A stretch of DNA of 27,413 bases, taken from positions 1 to 27,413 of the forward strand of contig DCAZ01000128.1 of NCBI GenBank assembly GCA_002313925.1, read 5' to 3'. Of this stretch, positions 8,608 through 14,166 are shown in pieces (position 1 is the first letter of the stretch; each line of letters starts with the position of its first letter). The notes under the pieces were generated by a model that was not told the DNA's origin, did no database searches, and saw only the letters and a program-made list of their open reading frames with translations. Source of the stretch: Gemmatimonadales bacterium UBA1120. Its GTDB lineage: Bacteria; Gemmatimonadota; Gemmatimonadetes; Longimicrobiales; Gaopeijiaceae. The translations under genes and the position numbers were made by a program.

Positions 8608-9578
8608 GCGACATCCTACAAGGCGAAGGATTAGTAGGCCTCACAGAGGTGGAAGCTGCGGCACGTCGGTTGGCTGGTGTAGCCGTACGCACTCCGCTTC
8701 TGCCGGCTGATGTGGTTTCTGAGATAGCTGGGGCTAACGTTCGACTCAAGTGCGAGAGCTTGCAGCGTGCAGGTTCTTTCAAGATCCGCGGGGCATACAA
8801 CTTCGTTTCTCAACTTTCTGACGAGCAGGTTGCTTCTGGGATTATCACCTATTCATCTGGGAACCACGCTCAGGCTGTTGCCTTGTCAGGAAAGTTGAGA
8901 GGTGTAAGGGCAGTTGTGGTGATGCCGACTACAGCTCCTAAGGTAAAACGAGATGGTGCAGAACGCCTCGGTGCTGAGGTGATCTACGAAGGCACGACTT
9001 CACTCGAAAGGCGTGCTAAAGCGGAAGAGATCGCCGAGGAACAAGGCCTTGTTATTGTCCCACCTTTCGATCACCGCCACATCATCGCTGGACAGGGCAC
9101 AGTCGGTTTGGAGATTGCCCGAGAATGGCCAGACGTTGATCTGGTGTTGGCTCCAATTGGTGGTGGCGGACTTGCGAGCGGTGTAGCGGCGTCGATCAAG
9201 AGGCTCTTGCCAGCTGCAAGGGTAATCGGTGTTGAACCTGAAGGGGCCGCTTCGATGAGAAAGGCGCTTGATGAGGAAAGGCCTGTGGTTATTAAGAAGA
9301 TCGATACGATCGCCGATGGGTTGGCACCGGTTATGGCTGGAGAACTTACATATGAGCATGCTTTCAGCCTTATGGATGATGTTGTTACTGTCTCAGATGA
9401 TGCAATCCGGGAGGCCACTTCACTTTTAGTCAGTAAACAAAAGCTCATAGTGGAGTTCTCAGGTGCAGCAGCAACTGCGGCTCTACTGTCGAAAGCAGTT
9501 GAAGCAGAAGACCAACGCGTTGCGGTCGTGATCAGTGGCGGGAACCTTGATCCCACATTATTAGCAGGAATGGCTTAG
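8604..9578 (+). CDS. PLP-dependent threonine/serine dehydratase, short form without ACT domain
   Basis: This is a fold-type II PLP enzyme that deaminates threonine to 2-oxobutyrate (or serine to pyruvate). The PLP lysine is K60 in SFKIRGAYN. SSGNHAQ (84-90) holds the substrate, GGGGL (186-190) binds the cofactor phosphate and SGGN (311-314) closes the pyridine site. At 324 residues it lacks the regulatory ACT domain of biosynthetic IlvA, so it resembles catabolic TdcB. Serine racemase and hydroxyaspartate ammonia-lyase share this architecture and cannot be excluded. The start is the TTG that overlaps the gyrA stop, with GGAG at 8593-8596 seven nt upstream, so translation is probably coupled to gyrA. 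A HAD phosphatase follows after 7 nt. Confidence 0.92.
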   Translation: MSDILQGEGLVGLTEVEAAARRLAGVAVRTPLLPADVVSEIAGANVRLKCESLQRAGSFKIRGAYNFVSQLSDEQVASGIITYSSGNHAQAVALSGKLRGVRAVVVMPTTAPKVKRDGAERLGAEVIYEGTTSLERRAKAEEIAEEQGLVIVPPFDHRHIIAGQGTVGLEIAREWPDVDLVLAPIGGGGLASGVAASIKRLLPAARVIGVEPEGAASMRKALDEERPVVIKKIDTIADGLAPVMAGELTYEHAFSLMDDVVTVSDDAIREATSLLVSKQKLIVEFSGAAATAALLSKAVEAEDQRVAVVISGGNLDPTLLAGMA

Positions 9579-9585
9579 TCGTTAG

Positions 9586-10269
9586 ATGCGGAGAGTTGCT
9601 TTTTTTGATATCGATGGGACCCTAATGACTGGGGGCCCTGCGAAAAATGCCTTTTGTGGGGCGATGATCGATACGTTTGGGACCGTTGGTAATGTTGAAG
9701 AAGTAAGTTTCGGTGGTAAGACAGACCCCCAAATCGCTCGAGAACTCCTGTTGGGAATTGGGTATAAGATCAACCTGATCGAGGAACGATTTCCTTCACT
9801 CTGGCATTCCTACACAGAGCGATTAGCAGACGAATTGACCCAATGCCCTATGCAGGTGCTGCCTGGAGTGCATGACCTCCTGAACGTTCTCAAGAGAGTG
9901 GACGATATCGGTGTGGGTCTGCTGACAGGCAATATCGCTCGCGGAGCAGAACTAAAGCTCGACTCCGCTGGCCTGAGAGAGCATTTCACGCTAGGAAGCT
10001 ACGGTTCAGACCATGAAGAAAGGGACCACCTTTCCAGGATTGCACTGCAGCGTGCTCGTGACATGTGGAACCCTTCGCTTCGTCCAGAGCACACAGTGGT
10101 AATCGGAGATACACCCCGAGATGTTCTTTGTGGATTGGCGGTCGGCGCGCGGACACTGGCTGTGGCAACCGGGAGCTTTACCAGATCACAATTAGCTGAA
10201 AGTGGTGCCAATCAGGTCGTGATAGATCTGACTGAGACGGATAAGATTGTTTCATATCTTGCAGCCTAA
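9586..10269 (+). CDS. HAD-superfamily phosphatase, phosphoglycolate phosphatase-like
   Basis: All four HAD motifs are visible. Motif I is DIDGT with nucleophile D8 and acid/base D10; motif II is LLTGN with T114; motif III is K124; motif IV is VVIGDTPRD with D175 and D179. At 227 residues, with a helical cap between motifs I and II (about residues 16-90), it fits subfamily IA, which includes phosphoglycolate phosphatase and beta-phosphoglucomutase. The motif IV form GDTPRDV and the overall spacing favour a small-molecule phosphatase; the substrate is not predictable. It begins 7 nt after the dehydratase stop, so it is probably the third gene of the gyrA transcript. No clear Shine-Dalgarno precedes the ATG. 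Confidence 0.9.
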   Translation: MRRVAFFDIDGTLMTGGPAKNAFCGAMIDTFGTVGNVEEVSFGGKTDPQIARELLLGIGYKINLIEERFPSLWHSYTERLADELTQCPMQVLPGVHDLLNVLKRVDDIGVGLLTGNIARGAELKLDSAGLREHFTLGSYGSDHEERDHLSRIALQRARDMWNPSLRPEHTVVIGDTPRDVLCGLAVGARTLAVATGSFTRSQLAESGANQVVIDLTETDKIVSYLAA

Positions 10270-10340
10270 CTGACTAGGGCAAGTTCAACTTAGCTTGATC
10301 AGTCCTCCACCCGAGAGCATCTTCAAGGCCATAGTTTATC

Positions 10341-10372
10341 TAAGATTCAGTGCTGACACGGACTGAATCTTA
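10341..10372 (+). terminator. Perfect 11-bp inverted repeat, possible terminator
   Basis: TAAGATTCAGT (10341-10351) and ACTGAATCTTA (10362-10372) are perfect complements around a 10-base loop, followed by TTTCAT. It lies 72 bp after the HAD phosphatase stop and could end the gyrA transcript. The stem is AT-rich and the T-run short, so termination would be weak. A DNA-binding operator for the downstream dsbA-type gene is the alternative. Confidence 0.45.
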
Positions 10373-10385
10373 TTTCATACCCTGT

Positions 10386-10403
10386 ACCTGCTTAAAGGCA
10401 GGT
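10386..10403 (+). promoter_or_regulatory. Short hairpin just upstream of the DsbA-like gene's ribosome-binding site
   Basis: ACCTGC (10386-10391) pairs perfectly with GCAGGT (10398-10403) around TTAAAG. It ends 9 nt before the GGGAG Shine-Dalgarno at 10413-10417. It could be part of the 5' leader. No function can be assigned from sequence alone. Confidence 0.25.
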
Positions 10404-10423
10404 GATCAGCGCGGGAGTCAAAG

Positions 10424-11179
10424 GTGTCTAGAGGCGAAGAGAGAAGAGGGAGCCGAGGTAAGAGTGGCTCCGACATGACTAAATTTGGTGTGATTCTTGG
10501 GGTCGTTGCCGTGCTCGGAGCCGGGTGGTTGATGTGGAGCGTGCGAGGGAGCGTTCTTGGAACCCCAACGACCGGTCCATTGCTCGAGCTAGATCTTGAG
10601 GATCAAGCTGTATACCGACAGCTGGCTCAGGGGATCACTTCAGGAGATCCAACAGGCACCATAGGGATCATTGAGTTTGGGGACTATCAGTGTCCTGGCT
10701 GTGGCGGCTTTGCCCTCGCAGTTAAACCCCAGATTGACCTTGCGTTGGTGCAGACAGGGCGGGCTTATTTCCAGTTTTTTGACTTTCCACTAACAAATAT
10801 GCATCCCCACGCTTTCCTCGCAGCCCGTGCTGCACGCTGTGCAGGCGATCAAGACCTTTACTGGGAGTATCATCAGGAGCTCTTTAGGAACCAGTCGAGT
10901 TGGTCTGGTAGGCAGAGTGCAGTTGGCGCTTTTCTCGGTTATGCTCAAGGGTTAGGGCTGGACCAGGATACGTTTGAGGGATGCGTGAAGAGTGACAAGT
11001 ACGCGGACGTGGTTACTGCAAACATGAGCTTGGGCCGAGAAGCGGGTGTAAGCGGAACTCCGACAATCTTCCTTAATGTTAAGGGACAGGGGTTGAGGCC
11101 CGTAATGCGTAATGACTTCCAGGCGATAGAAGCGGCAATTGAGTCGGCCTTGGAAGACCTAGAGACAGCTGGTAACTGA
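10424..11179 (+). CDS. Membrane-anchored DsbA-like thiol oxidoreductase
   Basis: This is a thioredoxin-fold protein of the DsbA/BdbD type (thioredoxin_4), which introduces or rearranges disulfides in exported proteins. A positively charged N-terminus (residues 1-20) precedes one membrane segment (about 21-40), so the catalytic domain should face the periplasm. The active site is C90-P-G-C93 in DYQCPGCGGF, and the cis-proline loop is GTPT with P213. Two further cysteines, C139 and C187, could form a structural disulfide. The GTG start at 10424 is favoured by GGGAG six nt upstream; the internal ATG at 10475 has no such site. The next gene, 32 nt downstream, encodes a VKOR homolog, the usual re-oxidant of such proteins, so the pair probably forms one oxidative folding pathway. 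Confidence 0.92.
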   Translation: MSRGEERRGSRGKSGSDMTKFGVILGVVAVLGAGWLMWSVRGSVLGTPTTGPLLELDLEDQAVYRQLAQGITSGDPTGTIGIIEFGDYQCPGCGGFALAVKPQIDLALVQTGRAYFQFFDFPLTNMHPHAFLAARAARCAGDQDLYWEYHQELFRNQSSWSGRQSAVGAFLGYAQGLGLDQDTFEGCVKSDKYADVVTANMSLGREAGVSGTPTIFLNVKGQGLRPVMRNDFQAIEAAIESALEDLETAGN

Positions 11180-11211
11180 TCTAGGGACTAGAGGAGACTA
11201 GGAGGCATGGG

Positions 11212-11682
11212 GTGAGCGAAGACGCTACTGGCCTGCATGCTTCTCCTCCACCCTTGAATCGTATGGTGATTGCGACCTTGGCTATGGTCGGATTGTTCGT
11301 CGCCCTTTATCTCATGGCGCATAATGTGGGATTGACTGGCCCGATCGTTTGCGGTGTAGGGGACTGCGGGACTGTCCAGTCGAGTGTATATGCCAAAGTT
11401 GGGCCGATACCCGTATCTGCGATCGGTGTCGCAGGCTATCTGATCCTACTTTGTCTAGCCTATCTAGGGGTACAGCCCACCCACCGGGAGTCTCCTTTCA
11501 TCGCTGCCTTCTTGTTCGGGGGATCCCTTGGGGGCGTCACGTTTTCAGCCTACCTGACGTATTTGGAGGCATTCGTGATTGAGGCATGGTGTCAATACTG
11601 TGTTATCTCTGCCATTGTAATGCTGTTGATCTTCTTAGCTGCATTGCCGGAAGTGCCGCGGTTCATTCGGAGAGCCCCATGA
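11212..11682 (+). CDS. Vitamin K epoxide reductase (VKOR) family membrane protein
   Basis: Bacterial VKOR homologs do the job of DsbB: they pass electrons from a DsbA-like protein to quinone in the inner membrane. The 156 residues form about four hydrophobic segments (near 18-37, 66-87, 95-117 and 129-147). The loop cysteine pair is C47 and C52 in VCGVGDCGTVQSS, and the quinone-proximal active site is C127-Q-Y-C130. The motif VGPIPVSAIGVAGY after the loop is typical of the family. The GTG start is fixed by GGAGG at 11201-11205, six nt upstream; a nearby ATG at 11207 is out of frame. It lies 32 nt after the DsbA-like gene, which makes the partnership very likely. Its stop overlaps the start of a 64-residue protein. 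Confidence 0.93.
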   Translation: MSEDATGLHASPPPLNRMVIATLAMVGLFVALYLMAHNVGLTGPIVCGVGDCGTVQSSVYAKVGPIPVSAIGVAGYLILLCLAYLGVQPTHRESPFIAAFLFGGSLGGVTFSAYLTYLEAFVIEAWCQYCVISAIVMLLIFLAALPEVPRFIRRAP

Positions 11683-11873
11683 GCAAGAATAAGACCAAGG
11701 TCCGCCTGCTCTTTGTCGACAACGGTGTATACCATCACGAAGACATAGAGATTTCGACTGAGCTAATAGAGCAGTACCCTCGGTTGATCGACTGCTTGCG
11801 TGAAGAGCCCACAGTTCTGCAACAGCTGTACTTGGATATCACTCGACTCTGTGCTGCCTACCAGACCGACTAG
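11679..11873 (+). CDS. Small 64-residue protein of unknown function, coupled to VKOR
   Basis: I do not recognise this protein. The ATG overlaps the VKOR stop (ATGA), and GGAG at 11669-11672 sits six nt upstream, so translational coupling is likely. The sequence begins basic (MSKNKTKVR), has a short hydrophobic strand LLFVDNGVY, then an acidic helical part with two cysteines (one in LIDCLREE, one in RLCAAYQ). There is no signal peptide or membrane segment, so it should be cytoplasmic unless it attaches to the membrane partners. Its position as third gene after DsbA and VKOR suggests, but does not show, a link to disulfide formation. It converges with the DUF402 gene after only 10 bp. An extended reading from 11586 is a VKOR shadow. 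Confidence 0.7.
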   Translation: MSKNKTKVRLLFVDNGVYHHEDIEISTELIEQYPRLIDCLREEPTVLQQLYLDITRLCAAYQTD

Positions 11874-11883
11874 ATGATGCTTC

Positions 11884-12417
11884 TCAGGCGATGGCAATTG
11901 CTCGGGCCTGCTCCAGTGTCCACTCTCTGACAATTGGAGGCGGCCAAACACCTCGCCTAGCTTCATCAAGTAGGCGGCTTGCCTCCTCACGAGCACGGTT
12001 CGCAGTCGGGTGGTCGATTAGCCTGTGACTGATTGCTTCTTCGAATTCATCTTCATCCAGAAGCTTCACAGTGCCGTTCGGAGTCACCCACACATCCAGG
12101 TACAGGTCGGTTGTGTACCAGACATGTTCTTCAATCCTCAGCGGCGTGATCACGTTGGCGTAGAAGCCCGTGAATGTTCCGTCCTCACGGTGAAAACTCC
12201 CTATATCGTGCCAAGCTCCCGGGAATGTAAACCAAACTACTGCGGAACCGGGCTCTAGGACGACTTGCTCCTCTATAATCATTGGAATATCAAGGTTGAT
12301 CGCCTCAGCGAGCGTGACGATAACCTCCTGACGCTCTAGCACGACCCTCTGATGAAATACCTCTTCCCTATCTGGTGGTCTGCGGTAGTGGATGCGGACG
12401 TGGGAGCTACCAGTCAA
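11884..12417 (-). CDS. DUF402 family protein, possible nucleotide phosphatase
   Basis: The 177-residue product matches the DUF402 layout: an opening strand VRIHYRRPP, a central WYTTDLYLDVWVTPNG and the acidic DEDEFEEA. In this family such acidic residues bind divalent metal, and characterised members hydrolyse nucleoside di- or triphosphates or phosphonate-nucleotide intermediates (FomD). I infer a metal-dependent phosphohydrolase; the substrate is unknown. The start is the TTG whose bases overlap the stop of the upstream XdhC/CoxI-domain gene (TTGA). Longer readings only run through that gene in another frame. It is the last gene of the five-gene operon with MocA- and XdhC-type proteins. No clear Shine-Dalgarno is visible, consistent with coupling. 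Confidence 0.8.
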   Translation of the reverse strand: MTGSSHVRIHYRRPPDREEVFHQRVVLERQEVIVTLAEAINLDIPMIIEEQVVLEPGSAVVWFTFPGAWHDIGSFHREDGTFTGFYANVITPLRIEEHVWYTTDLYLDVWVTPNGTVKLLDEDEFEEAISHRLIDHPTANRAREEASRLLDEARRGVWPPPIVREWTLEQARAIAIA

Positions 12418-12752
12418 GAGGGTTCTGGGGAAACAGGTTCGACAAAGATATCCATGACGCCACCACACACGGCTGGGCTCCATGATACCAGGTCGTCTGT
12501 CAGATCTACATTTACTCGCTGAGCTTTCCCGGTCTCGATCACCCTGTAGGCTGCTTCGATAACTTCTGCTTCCCCACAACCGCCGCCGACCGTGCCTACG
12601 AGGCCCGTATCAGGGTCCACAATCATCCTAGCTCCAACCTTACGAGGAGTTGAGCCCTTTGTAGCGACAATCGTTGCCAGTGCACAACGGCGTCCAGCCT
12701 CTCGGGCAGCCTCTAGGGCTTGGGTCAGTGAGCGATCATCGTCATGAGTCAT
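12414..12752 (-). CDS. XdhC/CoxI N-terminal-domain protein
   Basis: This 112-residue protein is a stand-alone XdhC_CoxI domain. Signature stretches are KGSTPRKVGARM (32-43), GTVGGGCGEAEV (53-64) and CGGVMDIFVEP (96-106). XdhC proteins bind the molybdenum cofactor and help sulfurate and insert it into xanthine dehydrogenase-type enzymes; C59 and C96 are at positions typically conserved in the family. The usual partner, a Rossmann XdhC_C domain, is encoded by the adjacent upstream gene rather than on the same chain. Start and stop overlap both neighbours by 4 nt (12749-12752 and 12414-12417), so the three are probably made together and may work as a complex. Confidence 0.88.
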   Translation of the reverse strand: MTHDDDRSLTQALEAAREAGRRCALATIVATKGSTPRKVGARMIVDPDTGLVGTVGGGCGEAEVIEAAYRVIETGKAQRVNVDLTDDLVSWSPAVCGGVMDIFVEPVSPEPS

Positions 12753-13576
12753 TTATCTTCCTTGAAAAATCTTTCCACGATGCGCTCAACACCCTTTAGT
12801 GAAGCACCAGTGCCTCCGCGTCTTACCATGATGAGTTCTGCTGCTACCGCTACCGCGATCTCCTCAGGGGTCTCAGCACCGACATCAAGGCCTACGGGCG
12901 CGTGTATACGGTCCAACAGTGCATGCGTGATGCCCTCCTCGAGGAGCTGGACATATGTTGCACGTACTCTTCGCCTGCTCCCAATCATACCGATATAAGC
13001 AGGTGGTGGATCCATTCGCAGTGCTCTGATAAGGCACGCGTAGTCGTACTTGTGGCCGCGGGTTACCAGTAAGACATGAGAGCGCGTGTGGAGCGGTGTC
13101 TCGCGGAATGGGTCTGAGAAATTGGCTCGGATCACCTTCTCGGCACTTGGAAAGCGTTCCCGAGTGGCGAACTCTGGGCGGTCGTCGATAACGGTAACTT
13201 GGAAGCCCAGCAGGGCACCTAAGTGGGCGAGGGGCTGAGCGATATGTCCCGCACCGACGACGACAAGTTCCTGAACAGGGCGTCGAAGTTCGATATAAAC
13301 CTCCGACAAATGATCAGCGACAGTCAGTTCGTGAAGCCCATCGGAGGCACGGGGATCCTCCAATATATTTTTCATTAATTGAATCACTGAATCGGTCCCC
13401 GATTTAAGGCTGAGTGAGCCTCGTAACTCTGGTTCCTCGTTCTCAATGACAATCAAAGCGATACGGTTTCCGGTGAACTGGTTGTCGCCAACAACGGTTG
13501 CCACAATGACACTGCCACCTCTTTCTGGGATTTCTACTAGGAGTCTTGCTGCCTCTGCTGGGTGAAGGGATGTCAT
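12749..13576 (-). CDS. XdhC family protein with Rossmann C-terminal domain
   Basis: The 275-residue protein has a weak XdhC_CoxI-like first third (about 1-95) lacking the cysteine-rich motif, then a clear XdhC_C Rossmann domain. VVGAGHIAQPLA (106-117) is the dinucleotide fingerprint, DDRPEFA (131-137) ends the second strand, and IGMIGSRRR (195-203) and HAPVGLDVGAETPEEIA (225-241) are hallmark XdhC segments. The family delivers sulfurated molybdenum cofactor to hydroxylases of the xanthine dehydrogenase/CO dehydrogenase type. The degenerate N-terminal part is probably complemented by the small XdhC/CoxI protein encoded next. The ATG overlaps the stop of the MocA-like gene (ATGA), and its own stop overlaps the start of the next gene. 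Confidence 0.9.
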   Translation of the reverse strand: MTSLHPAEAARLLVEIPERGGSVIVATVVGDNQFTGNRIALIVIENEEPELRGSLSLKSGTDSVIQLMKNILEDPRASDGLHELTVADHLSEVYIELRRPVQELVVVGAGHIAQPLAHLGALLGFQVTVIDDRPEFATRERFPSAEKVIRANFSDPFRETPLHTRSHVLLVTRGHKYDYACLIRALRMDPPPAYIGMIGSRRRVRATYVQLLEEGITHALLDRIHAPVGLDVGAETPEEIAVAVAAELIMVRRGGTGASLKGVERIVERFFKEDK

Positions 13577-14166
13577 GGTAATTCACTAGCTTTCTGCAGT
13601 GCACATTCATACGACTCGGGTGTGTCGATGTCGGCTAAAACTCCGGAATCATTTACGGGAATCAGAGTTGCCTCAGAGAGATGCCGGTGCACAACGGTGC
13701 GCGCCCCACCATCAAGAGTAGGGTCGTTGAGTTCAGTAAATAGAGTAGCTCGGAAAAAGCTTGGATGACCTCTGTTTCCTAAATATGTGGGGATGACTAA
13801 TGGTGCTGAGGATTCTCTAGCGACAGCTAGTAACTGCCGAATGGTGTCAACTTGAACCAGAGGATGATCAACGGGCAGATAAATTATCCCGTCAAGTTGT
13901 GAGGTCAGCTCGCGGAGTGCGAGCCTAAGCGATGTGATCGGGCCTTCGCCAGGATCGTGGTTAACCAAAACATGGGCGTGAGTGCTGTGAGCGGCGCTTT
14001 CTATGTCAGGGTCATTTGGGACAACGACCATCACTGGAGCACATCCGCCCAAAGAAAGTGTATCGACAGCCCTCTGTACAAACGTTTTGTCCGTGACCTC
14101 CATCAGTGCCTTGGGTTCACCCATTCGTTCTGATGTGCCAGCGCATGGAACTATTCCCGCGATCAT
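13573..14166 (-). CDS. MocA/MobA-like molybdenum cofactor nucleotidyltransferase
   Basis: This 197-residue protein belongs to the NTP_transf_3 family. The N-terminal PCAGTSERMGEPKAL (7-21) is the nucleotide-binding signature with its conserved Arg and Lys. LPVDHPL supplies the metal-binding aspartate, GNRGHPSFF is the cofactor-binding segment, and DIDTPESY closes the fold. Given the XdhC-type neighbours, the best reading is MocA, the CTP-dependent enzyme that makes molybdopterin cytosine dinucleotide for hydroxylases of the xanthine dehydrogenase family. A MobA (guanylyl) or sugar-nucleotide role is less likely. It is the second gene of the operon, with 4-nt overlaps at both ends. Confidence 0.85.
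   Translation of the reverse strand: MIAGIVPCAGTSERMGEPKALMEVTDKTFVQRAVDTLSLGGCAPVMVVVPNDPDIESAAHSTHAHVLVNHDPGEGPITSLRLALRELTSQLDGIIYLPVDHPLVQVDTIRQLLAVARESSAPLVIPTYLGNRGHPSFFRATLFTELNDPTLDGGARTVVHRHLSEATLIPVNDSGVLADIDTPESYECALQKASELP

Noticed and set aside
9071..9556. 161-residue antisense frame inside the dehydratase gene
   Set aside because: It mirrors the codons of a conserved PLP enzyme and shows no domain of its own.
11586..11678. Upstream extension of the 64-residue protein
   Set aside because: It lies wholly inside the VKOR coding sequence; the ATG at 11679 has GGAG and overlaps the VKOR stop.
12418..12579. N-terminal extension of the DUF402 reading frame to an ATG at 12579
   Set aside because: The extension runs through the XdhC/CoxI gene in another frame and has no family similarity. 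The overlapping TTG at 12417 fits the operon's pattern and the DUF402 N-terminus.
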